A DNA stretch of 64,000 nucleotides from Aspidiotus rigidus (taxonomy: Eukaryota; Arthropoda; Insecta; Hemiptera; Diaspididae). The notes below the pieces were generated by a model. It ran no database searches. It saw only the letters and a program-made list of their open reading frames with translations, and was not told the DNA's origin. Position numbers and translations under genes: made by a program. Positions 1-14,800 of this stretch are shown one piece after another (positions within the stretch are counted from its first letter, which is position 1; each line of letters opens with the position of its first letter). The DNA is taken from positions 10,269,501 through 10,333,500 of the forward strand of contig JAVHKY010000054.1 of assembly GCA_035079385.1 (NCBI GenBank), written 5' to 3'.

Positions 1-1940
1 TCCAAGTCTTCAGATCCCTATACGCTTAACCACTACAAGAAACAGGAGCTCAATCAGATACTCCGCAAAGAGGTCGAGTTTTCTTCGAGGTCCTCCTCAC
101 CGAGCCTGCATTTTCCTATTATCTAGCTTAGACCTCCCTCTCAGTATCTTAAGAGACCACTCCAATTCTTTTCAGTTCTTCCGCCTCGTCTTCTTTCTTT
201 CTTATTTTTTTCATTCTTCTCCAAGTCTTTAGATCCCTACGGCCAACCATTCCAAGAAACAGGAGCTCAATCAGATACTTTGCGAAGAGGTCGAACTTCC
301 CTCAAGGTCCTCCTCGCCGGCCTGGACTTTCCTATTATACAACCTGCCCTCCTAATGGCTCAGAAATCTACTCCAATTTTTTACAATTCCCTCATCTCAT
401 ACACTCTTTGTTTCTTCTTTTTCTCATTCTTCTCCAAGTCTTCAGATCCCTACGTTCAAACATTCCAAGAAACAAGAGCTCAATCGGATGCTCTGTGAAA
501 AGGTCGCGCTTTCTTCGAGGTCCTTCTCGCCGAGCCTGCATTCTCCTATTATCTAGCCTAGACCTCCATCTCAGTGTCTTAAAAGACTAGTCCAATTCTT
601 TTCAGTTCCCTCGCCTCGTCTTCTTTCTTTCTTATTTTTCTCCTTCTTCTCCAAGTCTTTAGATCCCTAACGGCCAACCGTTCCAAGAAACAGGAGCTTA
701 ATCAGATACTCTGCGCAGAGGTCGAACTTTCTTCAAGGTCCTCCTCGCCGGCCTGGACTTTCCTATTATCCAACCTGCCCTCCTGATGGCTCAGAAGTCT
801 ACTCCAATTGTTTACAATTCTCTCATCTCATATACTCCTTGTTTCTTCTTTTTCTTCTCCAAGTCTTCAGATCCCTATACGCTTAACCACTACAACAAAC
901 AGGAGCTCAATCAGATACTCCGCAAAGAGGTCGAGTTTTCTTCGAGGTCCTCCTCACCGAGCCTGCATTTTCCTATTATCTAGCTTAGATCTCCCTCTCA
1001 GTATCTTAAAAGACCACTCCAATTCTTTTCAGTTCTTCCGCCTCGTCTTCTTTCTTTCTTATTTTTTTCATTCTTCTCCAAGTCTTTAGATCCCTACGGC
1101 CAACCATTCCAAGAAACAGGAGCTCAATCAGATACTTTGCGAAGAGGTCGAACTTCCCTCAAGGTCCTCCTCGCCGGCCTGGACTTTCCTATTATACAAC
1201 CTGCCCTCCTAATGGCTCAGAAATCTACTCCAATTTTTTACAATTCCCTCATCTCATACACTCTTTGTTTCTTCTTTTTCTCATTCTTCTCCAAGTCTTC
1301 AGATCCCTACGTTCAAACATTCCAAGAAACAAGAGCTCAATCGGATGCTCTGTGAAAAGGTCGCGCTTTCTTCGAGGTCCTTCTCGCCGAGCCTGCATTC
1401 TCCTATTATCTAGCCTAGACCTCCCTCTCAGTGTCTTAAAAGACTAGTCCAATTCTTTTCAGTTCCCTCGCCTCGTACTTCTTTTTCTCATTCTTCTCCA
1501 AGTCTTCAGATCCTTACGGTCAACCATTCCAAGAAACGGGAACTCAATCGGATACTCTGCGAAGAGGTCGAGCTTTCTTCAATGCCCTCCTCGCCGAGCC
1601 TGGACTTTCCTATTATCTAATCTGCCCTCCTAATGGCTCAGAAGTCTACTCCAATTGTTTAAAGTTCCCTCATTCTCTCACACACTTTTTCTTTCTTCTT
1701 TTTCTCATTCTTCTCTAAGTCTTCAGATCCCTACGGTCAACCATTCCAAGAAACAGGAGCTCAATCAGATGCTCTGCGAGGAGGTCGAGCCTTTCTTCGA
1801 GGTCCTCCTCGCCGAGCCTGGATTTTCCTATGACCTAGCGTAAACATCCCTCCTAATGGCGTAAAGTCCACTCCAATTCTTTCCAGTTCCCTCGCCTCAT
1901 TATTTTATTCTTATTTTTCTCTTTCTTCCCCAAGTCGTCA
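1..1940. repeat. Higher-order tandem satellite (about 215 bp monomer, 857 bp higher-order unit)
   Basis: The phrase TCCAAGTCTTCAGATCCCTA recurs about every 215 bp (near 1, 220, 434, 649, 858, 1077, 1291, 1497, 1716, and decayed near 1928). Position 1 matches position 858 almost perfectly, and the following several hundred bases stay nearly identical, so four diverged monomers form an 857 bp higher-order unit present about twice. Short open frames inside are by-products of the pyrimidine-rich repeat and recur at the same 857 bp offset. The array continues upstream of the window. Confidence 0.9.
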
Positions 1941-4459
1941 CGTACTTATAATCAATTCTTACAGGAAACAAAAGTTTAATCAGGTGCTCCGCAAAGATCG
2001 AACTCGTTTCTAGGTCGGTGGGAGAAACCTTGTGAAAGTGTTCTTAGACTTTTGTACAAAGCTGCTGACTTGGCAGCACTTCTTTCGAGAATATTAGGAT
2101 CTTTTTGGAGGGCGTCAAAATGAGGCGAGTGTGACTGTTGCTCAGCCTCCCCCTGGTGAGTTATCGTGAGATTAGGTTTGACCCCCCTCCCCACTCTTAT
2201 CTCAACTGAGATTTTTCAAAATGCATATTTTTGTTGCAAGCATTTCAACCATCGAAAGAGTTGGACTTGAATTTGTACTTCTGATCTGTATTTGATGAAA
2301 AGAGACTTGGAGAAATTAATTGTATTCATCAAAAAAATTACAGTTCGTGTCGGACAGCGCACTACAAAAATCAGGAGAATGATGGGGGGTGCGGGTGACG
2401 AGCGGGAGGTTTTTCTGAATCGACCTAAATCAATTTTTATAAGAGAAGATGATTTGAAGTGAATTTTGCGTTCTACAAATTTTGTTCTCTTCATTTTCTT
2501 CCAAATTGCTTCGTTCACAAGTTATCTTGAGTTTGCTCACTGAACATTTAAATGAAAAAAAAAAAAAATATCCTGTTCCCGTTTTCAATTTCGGAGGATT
2601 GATTTTTTATTTTAACGTAGAGAATCACATTACAGGAATGACGAGAGTTGTATTTTATAAATGATATGTGAAATAATGTGGAACAACGCGGACTACCTAT
2701 ATAAGAAATAAAGTTGCTATTAAATATTAGTCTCCGGAAGTACATTTGCGATAACGAGATCTGTATCAGAGTTGGGAGTTAGATTTCTACCCTCTTCCAG
2801 GGTCATGTTAAGGAATAAATCATACATGTCGTCTCTATAAATGCCGTTTCTGCGTCGTTAAGAGGAAGAATTCTATTCGATATTACACACTACGACTTTT
2901 TTCTCTTTCAAGAATGGCTAATATGAAAATTTCTTGAACTATTCTGTTAGTGCTTACTGTAGTTTGCTTTTGAATGTATTCTTGTATTTTCTGCATTTAT
3001 TAATTATTTTCGTCAGACGTGTGATGGCTTTATTTTTTCATTTGTGTTACTAAAAATGGGAAATACTTAAGTAGCTAGGTAGAAATAATTCTTGAATGAT
3101 CGCAATTCATGTTGGCTTCTCGTTGTTATTCTGTATTAATTGTGGAGCAATCTTCTTTTAAAATATGTGATTAGAAATGAGAGAAACTTATACTGGAAGT
3201 GAAACAGAAACTTAGTCTGTTAGGTAATTCAACTTTGGGAACGTTTCCACCTTTTGCGGTGGTGCTCCGTGATTTCACATGCAGCATCAGCTTGCCACTT
3301 TCTGGAAGAAAGACTTTTCAGAGCTGTGAATCTATTTCCATATGACGCCATCCACTAGAAAAATTTCCAGACCCCTTAATTTTCTTCTTCGTGGTTTGAC
3401 TTTTGCTGGTCTGACCTTTCACCGCATATGTGTTTTACTATGCGCTATCATCCCTGTCCTCGTTGCAATTTTTCTTCCGCAGCTACCGAATTTATATTGG
3501 GCTGGCTCAGGGGCAAGCTATCTCCCAGTCGTCTGCTGATTCTCTCCTAATAGATATCAAGTAAACCTTGCGGTCGTTGATTAAGCTGTGCCAGGTATCG
3601 AGCAAGTTGGCTCTCTTGAGCAGGGGGGACTTTATTTCACCTTTAACTTTTTTTTTTCTCTGGCCGTCAAGTCATCAGCTCTTAGCTTCCTCTCGAGTCT
3701 CTGTCTGACTTATAGGTTTTAAAATGAGCTCTACGTGTAGGATAAGTTCCTGTGTTAAGTAATTTGTTACCTTTCTAAATTCTCTGCTTCACCGTCAACT
3801 GTGACCCATCCGTCAAGCTAAACATAGGAAAACGAAGAGCATACGTTCCGATCTGATGAAAAGATTTTCATAATACAAGTAGGCCTATATAAAGCAATTA
3901 TGAGTTGGGAATTAAAATATAATATGACGTCAAATAAGTCAACGAGGGTGGGTGAATAGATGTAGAATAGAAAACAATTGATTGAATTTGAGAAAAAAAT
4001 TTTAAAAATTTCAAAAAAATTGAACAATGACAAAGAGTAGTAGAGTAATTTGTACAAAAATGAATGGAGGATGGAAATTCGAGTTACAAAAGAAGGATTT
4101 GTTGGCTATAGAAAGCTTTCTTAACTCAAGCCATTCAGAGGCGACAGAGACCTTCTCCTTTTCTAGTCCAATTTTCTCGTCAAGGATGCGAAACATTCCT
4201 AAATTAACTGGTTCTTTTTTTTTCTCCTTATTCTCCGATACTGTCCTCAAGTATTAAGATTGATTTCAAACATATCCTGCTGTATTCCACTTTCTTTTAT
4301 TTTTTCTTTCTCTCTGTAAGCCGTCGGCTATTATATGACTAACCAAAACGCTTCTCTCTTTCTGTACATTTGGCATGAGGAAAGCGATGAAGAAGATTTT
4401 TATAAAATCTGAGGATTGATAGCGAGCAATCATTAATCAAAATTGAATATTGTTTTCAG
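1941..4459. other. AT-rich flank or intron, no gene recognised
   Basis: No exon with convincing protein similarity or splice structure was found here. The first recognisable otopetrin exon begins with an acceptor at 4460 and codes mid-protein, so this stretch is most likely intron of that gene. A 65-codon frame at 3342-3539 has a hydrophobic patch but does not resemble the missing otopetrin membrane helices. Confidence 0.5.
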
Positions 4460-7400
4460 GGTGTTGGCGCTGGAAAGAAAGGCAAAAATACCAGTTCCAG
4501 CGAGGAAAAACTAACAGAACCGTCGCCCGATTCAATCGACATTGAAGCATCGAGTCCAGAATGTGAAGTACGCAGACGCAAAACATCGCAAAATCTACAC
4601 CATTACGGCAGTTTCTTTCTGCGTGTTGGAGCGATCGGTAATTACAATATTTTTCATTCTAGAGGAAAACGTCGTCTCCGATCTCCCATTCCAATCGATC
4701 TCGATTTATTTGGAGAATCGCGCCGCCTCTTGTGATCGAGACATGATACCTAAGAAGTGGATAGTGAAATTTTGCAATAGCTTGTAATGATTAGCACTCA
4801 CTGACTTATCTGATTCTTAGTGGGCGCTCATCATTACGAGTTTCCAGTATCCATTCTTACGAGCCTCTTGTTGTTCTTTTAATCTCTTCAACCACTAGAA
4901 AACTAGTGTGAAATCTTTCGTGGTATTTTGTCGTCTGCATTGTGCTGAAACCAGACGTCTAGGTTCCGTAATTATCCAATATCGGTTTTCTTTTATCACT
5001 CTGTTGTTTCTTAATTCTTCGTAACTGTGGCCCATGGGCTTGTCTGGAATATCTAACTGATGGAACCTGCTCTATGGAAAGGAGGAGAGTAAGATTTAAT
5101 CCTCAAAGGTACGAGCCATTTTATAATTCAGGGTTGGATGGCACCTAGGCACGCAACAATAACAAAGATAGTCTCTAAATCACCATTATATTGTCAGACC
5201 AGCAACATAAAGACATTAGAAGCTCGAAAACTCATAAAATACACGAAAAGAAAAATATTAAAAAAAAAGAAAATTATTAAAATCCAAACACTAAAAATAA
5301 CGAAAAAAAAAACGAAAAAATTTTTTTTGGTCAAGGAACGGTCGAGATGGAAACAAATGGATACAAAATTCTAGAAAGAAAAAAGTTTTAAAAGGTTTAA
5401 AATGAAAGGCTCAAATTAAAAATATTGGAATCACGGTTAACATTTTTTTTTTACTCGAAACAAACAAAAAAAAAAAGAAAAAAACGGCTAATCTATTTTT
5501 TTAATTGTATACTTATTCTCGCCAGATGATGGTCGTCTCGCTACGTCCGAAACCTGTCGTGAATGTTGATTAGTCTCGACATCCTCCCCTTTTTTGATAG
5601 TAATTTTGTTTGTTTGTTTTAAGTAAAAAAAAATTTTAACCGTGATTCCAATATTTTTAATTTTTTTTTTTTTTATTTAATTGAATTTAAACATTACATT
5701 TAGTCATGAGAGTTGGGTGGGTTTTACCATGGTTTTTCCTCACCCCTCTCATGACGAGTTCGAAATACATTGTATAACTATACACTTAACTCTACCTATT
5801 GAAAGAGGGTATGACTTCTGTTTTTATTTCATTTTACTTATTTTATTATCCTATTTATTAATTTAATTTAATTTTATTTATTTAATTTAATTTTTTTTTT
5901 ATTTATTTATTTATTTTATAATTTTTTTTTCCTTCCTTCTCGTCTCAGTCTATTTGATTTCTTTTTTGGTTTTTAATATCTTTCTTATATATCCATCCAA
6001 TTTTTGGTGGCATTCCCCGTTCTGCAGGCACTGTCCCAATTCCTCTGTAGTTATTTTAGCATCCCCCCTGATACGATCAAAATTTTTGCATTTTATAAAG
6101 GTGTGATCCGGATCATCATCAGAATTTAAGCATTCCCTGCATTGACTATCATTTATAATATTGAAATTTTTGAGGTACGTTGCAAAATTCCCGTGCCCCG
6201 TCAAATACTGTGTTAAAAAATAATTTGATTTCAATTTCTTGTTTTCAAGTCTTTTCCCTATGTCTGGAATCAATTTAGCTGTTCTCCTACCTGTCTTTTC
6301 TTTTTCATATTGTTCCTGCCAATTTTTAAATTGTATCTAATCTTATTGTTTTTATGCTTTCTACCATTTCTTTTTTCGTTATTTTATTTTCAATGTTTTT
6401 ATTTTGTTAGTTTGGCTTAATTGCAAATCAATTGGGGTTATTCCAGCTATAACGTGTGAGGCTGTATGAGATAGGCCTTTCATTTTTAACCTTTTAAAAC
6501 TTTTTTCTTTCTAAAATTTTGCATCAATTTGTTTCCATCTCGACCGTTCCTTGACCAAAAAAAAATTTTGTCGTTATAATTTTCTTATTTTTTAATATTT
6601 TTCTATTTTATGAGTTTTCGAGTTTTTATGTCTTTATGTTGCTGGTCTGACAATAAATAGTGATTTCGAGACTATCTTCTCTATTGGTACGTGCCTATGT
6701 GCCATCCAACCCTCAACTGAAAGGAGGACAGGCTCCAAATATCTAGATTTGAAGAATTTTTCAAAGTCTGGATTCCCTCACTCGTACTGCCATACTACGA
6801 GTACTGAAAAAAACATTGCTTCCTATTATGTTGTAATTGGACGAGTATTTTGACAGGGAATCTGTTTATGGGAAATTATTTGTTCCAGTCAGTTGTATTT
6901 CCTGGAGGGTGGAAGTTTTAACTTACTTTAGTTATTCAGGAAAAAAATTTCAACTGTGGCGATAGATGGCTTAGTTTAGGGTCTCGGATAAATTTTCATA
7001 GGGCATCTTAAAACCATGGGAAATCGATCACAACCATGAAATTCCGATGTTATGGACCGAAATTTTTGGCCCCAACCATGGAAAACTTTGACCGCAACCA
7101 TAGAATTCTCATTTAATGGATAAAAATTTGGACTACGACCATTGAGTTCCCATGATGTGAATGGAAAATTTTGACCACTAACATGAAATAAAATATAGAA
7201 CAAAAAAAAAAAAAAAGAAAAAAAAACAACTTGAGTCACAGAATTGAATAAATACAAAAGGAAACGTTTTTGTATTCATTAAATTTTGCGACTCGAGTAT
7301 TTTTGTTTTTTTTTGTGTTCTATATTTTATTGAAATGTGTCGCACCACTCTGGAACAAATGGAAATTACTTTCACGAAATTTCTATGTTGTGAATAGAAA

Positions 7401-10400
7401 GTTTTGGTCACAAGTATGGAATTCCTATTTTATGGACAAAAAATGTAGACTACAACCATGGGAAATTTTGACCATGACCATGGAGTGCATGTGATGAACA
7501 GAAAATTTCTACTCCGACCATGAAAAATTAGAATTCCTATGTCGTCGACTGGAAGTTTTGGCCACAACCATCGAAAGTGTACGTTGTGGATAGAGAGTTT
7601 TATTCCTGTTTCGTGACAAAAAATTTGGACCACAACCATGGAAAATTCCACGACCTGGAAATTCCTATGTTGTTAACCGAAAATTTTGGCCACAATCATT
7701 GAAAATTTCGATCATGACAGTACAGAATCATGAAGTAGGTGATACTCCCATAATTTGTAGACCGCATAGTAGGCTTCATCAATTATAAAAAATGATCTTT
7801 CCGTTAGGTGGGCCACATGCTACTCTATATTGTACAAATAGACCGCATACAAGGCGCAAAACTTTCCTCAAGAAATAGGGTGTCTGCATGATACCGATAC
7901 CAAAAAGTCTTCAAAAACAATTCAAGCTTTCTCAGGGGGAGAAATCATCGACCTATTTTTTAAGGATTTTGAAAGATTTTAACTCTCTCGCGATACATCT
8001 ATGAAGAGTGGGACTTGAAAAATTTGAATTTATGTCGCTGAGAATTCTGACCTAACTTGAAGACTCCGGAAATTTTCCAGGACGACCACTGGTATGGAGG
8101 TTCTCTTTCAATATCTCCCGAATCACGTCAGCGTCTTTCGATAACATGAATCAAACAAGTCATGGTAAGTGCCATACAGAGCTAATGAAACGATGATGAA
8201 ACAACAGAGGAAGAAGTCGGGAATACTATCGTAATCCTTTTCAGATGACGTCATTTAAGTCACACCTTCGTCGAACCATCTAACATCGTTAAAAAAACTG
8301 CATCTCTGGTTTTTCAAAAATGAAGAATGGAATCTAAAACCTTTCTCGTTGTCTACTCGTATGGTTCCGAAAAACTGTATTCTCATTGACAAAATTTGAA
8401 TGCTTTGTCATTGTGCCGAAATTGGAGGAACGATTCTTTCTCCCCGCGATTCTAAAACACTCTCCATCTCTAACCTTCAAATCACTTTTCTGATACAGTG
8501 GTACATTAGGCTTGGCAGCCCGTCATAATTATACCTAAAGTTTTTGTTTATATTCTAATGTTTCAAAACGCGATCAATATGCATTAATTAAGTTTTCATG
8601 TTTCATATTTTCAGGTTTCGGTCTGGGCACAATGATCTACATCGGACTACAATTCGGACAGATCTTTGAGATACCTTTCAAATCACCTTGCTACGAATTA
8701 CTGCGAGCCCTAAATCCCATCCTTCAAATGATCTTCACGTTTATGCAGATGTATTTTATTTTCATGAACGCCAGAGTAAGTCGAAGATTATCTGATACCT
8801 ATTACTAATAATGATGGAGACCTCGTGTATTTGACACTTTTCTATACGAAGAAAAAAGATGATACGAACCAGTTTATGCTGGCTGATGAATTAAAAATGA
8901 CGGACCCACGCTAAGTTTCATAAATGTCGTTACGATATGAGTAAAACCATGTCCGTCTATATGATGCTGCACGAAGAAACGACGCGAAGAGACGCGTCGA
9001 AGTGCTTATGTTCCCAATATTTGTCAACGCCCGCATAAACAAGACGAAGATTACCATTATTACGCTTTTATCCTTTCCTTATAGTGGAACTTAATAGGTA
9101 TACGATATTCGTTTCCACAGCTAAAAATACATCGTTTCAAATTTATCGCTCGATTTGGATTGATGCACGTGATGGCGACCAACATATGCGTGTGGATTAA
9201 AACGTTGGTGTTTGAGAGTTTGGACGATATGAGTCGTAAATCCGTTTCGTACTTCAATTTCTCGAAAAACATTGTCAGCACGCTTTCAAATGAGTACGGA
9301 CTCATAGGTGAGCATTCTTTCTATTGCCATTATGATGCACTATAAAGAAATGTGCTAAGGTATCGTTTTGTTTGGAATCTCGACCTTACTCAGCTATGTT
9401 TTGTGTGACTCATCGAGAACTATTGAAGTCAGTTATCGTATAAAAAAAGGTGCGAATTTTGGCTCGAAAAAAGCACAATTTTATATTTCAGGCTGGAATT
9501 TGAGGCTGGTATTTCTTATAGTATGTTGCATTTTTGATTACAATACTATTTCAAAATTGAAACAAATCCCGTTGAAAACGTAGTCATAATGCGCATATTG
9601 TATAATTTGAACACTTGTTTAAGAATCTTAAAATACCTCCAAAACGAAAGCGAATCGAAATGAAATGTCAAAACGATAAGTTATTCTTGGGTTAATGGGG
9701 CCAATGGAGTTGGGAGATGAAGAAATCTCGCACAAAGTCGAATTAAAGAGGAACATCTGGAACTTTAGAAAAGGAGAAAAATTATGTCACCCAACAACTG
9801 GCTTATCATCCGCCACTTTGTTTACAACATTTGAAGCTCTGACTTGTACTTTAAGATTCAAATTAATGATGAGGTAATTTTTATCGCTGAAGAAGAACAT
9901 TTCTTGAGCAATTCAATGAATTTTTAAAAATTTATAAAAAGTACAATCCGTCACAATAATTGTCGTGAAAACTACTCGTCAAAAGCTCGCGTCGATGGAA
10001 AAAAGCTGATTGTGATGCATATAAACGGAGAGTAGAAGATTTTTCGGTGGGGTCTGTTGGTATTTGCTGCTACTCTTACAATCATTATTATTATTGACAT
10101 TATTATTATCCCAGTACTTTGGCTCCTTACATCGGGGAATCCCCCAAATCAGCATATACCATTCTCGACCTTTTGTAAAAACTTTATGAAAGTGTAAGTT
10201 ACTGGTTTCATTTTCTAATTACTTATACATCTCAATTATTGGTCGTGATTATTTCAGTTACCTACTAACAATGCCACAAAAAAATGAATGAATTAATTAT
10301 TTGTAGGAAATTGCATGATTTTTCTTTTATATGTCATCCAGAAATAATTTTTTGCGGCATTTTTTTCGTGAAAATGTTATCATTTTTAGAGGTTGAAAGC

Positions 10401-11829
10401 CGTAAGATAAAACTTTAGCTTTTGACTTTCGCTTTCAATTTTAACCTGAAACACTTTTGTCTTTTCACTTCCCAACAAAAAATGTTTTTCGACTTTTGAC
10501 TTTTCCCGTCAAAATTCTCCGGCTTTTGACTTAAAACTTTTAGCTTTTAAATTTTCCAAAAAAAAAAAAAAAATGAATGATCATGAAAAGAGAATGGGGA
10601 AAAAAACAGAACAGGAAATGTGAAAGAAAGAGCTAAATAAATAAAATTTCTGGCTTTTTAGAGTCAACATTCTCCGGCTTTTGGCTTAAAACTTCCTGCT
10701 TTCAGCTAGCTTTCAACCTCTGATTATTTTAGTCATGTTTTGGATCACTGATTCGAAATTGGACAGAAGTTTTGCTATCAAACTGTAACAGACATATTTT
10801 TCACATAAAAAAAAAACATGTTTTTCAAAGGAAAAACTTGTTTTTTTTTGGGGTTTTTTTCTTGTGAAAATGTGTTTTACTTTTGTATTGGATCACTGAA
10901 TCCTAATTTAGCAAAATAGTTGCTACCAAACTAGAAACGAACATGTTTTTCAATTTTTTTTTTTTTTTTGTGAAATTCTGTGAAACAATCATTTTTTCAT
11001 TTTGTGGACCACTGAATGTAAATTTGACAGTAATTTCACTGTATGATTTCAACAAACATATTTTTACAAAAAAATAAAATAAATATATATATTTTTGCGT
11101 GCAAGGTTTATTTATATAGAAAAAAGAAAACACGGCTCTTCCCGCACAGTGTAAAATACGAAAAAAAATGTTTATTATGCAAATGACGTTTCGAGTAAAC
11201 TTGTACTCTTCCTCAGATCATAGAGTTTAGTTTATGATCTGAGGAAGAGTACAAGTTTACTCGAAACGTCATTTGCATAATAAAATTTTTTTTTTTCGTA
11301 TTTTACACTGTGCGGGAAGAGCCGTTTTTTCTTTTTTCTATAAAAAATAAAATGTTTTCTTTCGAGACAAATAATTTTTTGAAGAAGAAAACATTTTTTC
11401 ATGAAAATGAGAGTCATTCTATATTTTTTGTAACGTCTCGACCACCAATCCAGAAATGAATTTTTCAAATAAAAACCTGAAGAGATTTTTTTGTTTTTTT
11501 TTTTGGATTGCTAAATCCAAATTTGAAGTTTATTTTACAAATTTCGTTACAAACTCGTGTTATTTAATTATGAATTTTATGACATTACTACTGGCGCATA
11601 TTGGCAGCTAAAGTTTCCATTATCTAAAAGCTAATGCTTTACCGAATCAAGCTCTGATTCCCGATTGACGCAATATATCGCAATCGATTAGTTCTAGTCC
11701 ATGAAGTTCCTACTTTAACTTTATTTCCAATTAGTTGGGTTTGTCACTTGAAAATGGTGTTTTTTGGGATAACTATTGAAATTCCAATCTCAGAAATTAT
11801 TACACTCGAAAATAGAGGTTTCAAGAATG

Positions 11830-11880
<51 letters not shown>

Positions 11881-14800
11881 TACGACAAAATCAGTTTTGA
11901 AGCCAGAATATAGAATTCAAGTGTATGCCTATATTGAGCGCTTTTCATAGTTTATACCAATCCTTTTGAAAAAATAAGGAATAACTGTACAAACAAAAGT
12001 TATTCTGGTGGAAGTACTGTAATATTTTGTTTACCTATATTCTTAAGAACAATTCTACATAAAAATATGGGTACTTCTCGATAACTTTTTCTTCAGGGTT
12101 TTGACCGCAATTTTCCTAATCTGGACCAGTGTGATGTCAGGTATTTTCAACATAAAAAATATCTTGACCGGACGGTAGGCTATATTTTCAATAAAAATTA
12201 GAATTTTTCGGCACTGCCGTCCACAAATAATATAAAAAATTTCCATCCTCTGATGATGTAGGAATAGCCTACAAAACATCAGGGTCGCTTTCGTTTTTCG
12301 TTTTTTTTTTATATATTATTCGTAGACGGCAGATGAAATTCGAATAAATTTTTATTCAGGTATTTTTGTGTAAAAATCGATATGTATCCAGATACACAAT
12401 CGAAAAATAGCCGAGCGAGGCAGTTATTCTTTTGTGTTGGGTGGTTTAAGACACAGTTACTGACAATCATGCCAATTTTCATCTTTGCTCGATTCCTTTT
12501 CAGCTAAATCCATCATTCGGTCTGATTTTCTTGGGCTATGACCATATTATTTATATTATGAATTAAAATTATCACGAGAGGACCCATAATAATTGCATCC
12601 ACAACACAAGGATGGATTTGGGAAGAGGAGAAGGAGAAAGGAAATAGATTCTTTGATATACCTCTGTGTAAAAAAAATGAATTACAAATAATATTGAATA
12701 AATCGTTAATGGTAAATTTACAAGAAAGAAATAAAAGGATTGTTAATAAGGTCTTGCTCTACTTGAAGAATTAAAATTCCTCTCCAAAATTTTGTTCTAA
12801 ATGCGCCCCTACTGCGACAGAAAATATCTGGTTGAAGGGGAAGATTACTTAACGATTGTACTCTCATGGCGAGTTATTAACACATTCCATATCTTTGGGC
12901 TAGGTCTCTCATTCAGAACCTCCATCTTATTTCCTAAATTTACCCGATTTCAACTTTCGCCACACGTCCATGGAGAACTTGGAAAAAAGGTTGACTTCTA
13001 TAATCTACTATAGTATACGGTGATAGAAAACTAGTCTGTTCTTCCCCAAACCCTAAAGAGCTCAATAATCTCGAATCGACGTTATCTTTTAGATCCCAAT
13101 TAATTTTGATCTACTTGGGAAACATCCTTCTGACGTCATAGGCTGGCAAGTATTTCTAGCATGGGCATTAGCGTGGAGGTGATTTGAATATCGTGAAAGA
13201 ATGTGTCCGGGCGAGACTTGAAGAAATTTTGATCTCTGAGCCAATATTCAATCTAGTATGCCATACTTATAGAGAAGAGGAAATAAGACGATCTAATCCT
13301 AGGGCCTGATAGCGTAAAGGTTATCGCATTCGTCATGAAAACAGAGATTTCTTCATATTTCCTCTTCTATCCTTATCTTTATGATTCCTTGTGAATATCC
13401 GCACTGATCGTCTTCCTTTATGCCATACCCATCCTGAAGCTCTCGATTGACCATGACCCACACGATGTCAGAGTACTCAACCCTAAGGGATCATTTGGGG
13501 GTGACCTGAATGTGATGGAGATCCGTCCCCTTTTCCCCACTGAACTCAATATTCTCGACTTGTTCTTACTTCCTTGATCCCCATTACATAACGTATGCAC
13601 GTTTCACAGTCTTGCATACAAATTTCCGGATGACCTGCCCATGTGCAATTCCTTGTCCCATTTCGTTGCGGACGTTTTCATGGATAATTTTAGAAAAGTA
13701 CTCCCCTCTGTTCCACGCCACTCTTCCTTTCAGCTTCCGACCAGTTTGTCCAATGTAGATAAAGGGGCAATCATTGCGCTGGAGTCCATAAACATCGTTC
13801 TTGTTCTCCGTTGTGGTGAGATCTTTGAGCTTCGAGAGTATATTGTTAGTGGTATTCACAGAATAGAATGCGGGGCGAAACTTGAAGGGTCTTTGTAAAC
13901 TAAGGTAAGGAAGCCGGCGTGTCTCGATGTGTCAGCGTCTAGAATATTAGAGATGACTGCCCCACTATCTGTGTTGGACAAGCTAGTCGGAAGCTGAACT
14001 AAAGAGTCTCTGAGCATAAACGTTCTGTCACTTCTGGATCTTCGCTGGAAGATCCCTCCCTTCCCTCCTTTGCATTTGTTGCCCCCATCTTAGCGTCTGG
14101 ACATGACTTCAACAAGAAAACGGGTCTCTCAAATTAAGAAGAGAATTTTAGGAAACGCATTGCACTGGAGAACCTTGCGAAATAAAAGAGGCCATTTTCG
14201 ATGACAACTTCGCAAAAGTAAACGAGGATATTCTCCAATTCATACTCGCTAATGCAATTTACGGTAACCACCGCGCATTTGACTAATTGTGTCCATGTCA
14301 CAGACACTTGATTTACATATCAACGAGCTCAATGATTTTGACATGGCCTCACGTTCTTGATCCCCATTAACCTCCATATACTTGAGGACTACCTTGATGA
14401 TATCGTAGGCTGAGTGAGTATTAGTATACTTTACCCTGAGGTACCTGGGATGGGCAGTTGCGAGGGGATAACATGAATATCGTAGAATAATGTCTCCGGG
14501 TGAGATTTCTGAACTAATATTCAACCTATTATACTGTGATCAAACCAACCTGGAAGCTATACTCCCCTTGTGAGCTCTCGATTGACCATGACCCACGTAG
14601 AAACAAGCATAAGCATGTCACAGACAATGCAAGTATTTGTGTATTGTACCCTAACGGATCAGTGAGTATTAGTGGAGGGCTAGCCTGAATGTTTGGGGCC
14701 TCACCTTCATTTTCTCACTAAGCTCCATTATCTCGACCTGAGGTCCTTGATCCACATAAGGGCAATTTTGGATCGCTATCTGAACATTAGTGGGCAGTGG

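Noticed and set aside
1..1940. Resemblance of regularly spaced repeats to a CRISPR array
   Set aside because: Units are contiguous diverged monomers without unique spacers, and the sequence is eukaryotic.
3342..3539. Plus-strand 65-codon frame with hydrophobic stretch, considered as the missing otopetrin N-terminal helices
   Set aside because: The residues do not resemble the first two otopetrin helices, and no in-phase donor joins it to the exon at 4460.
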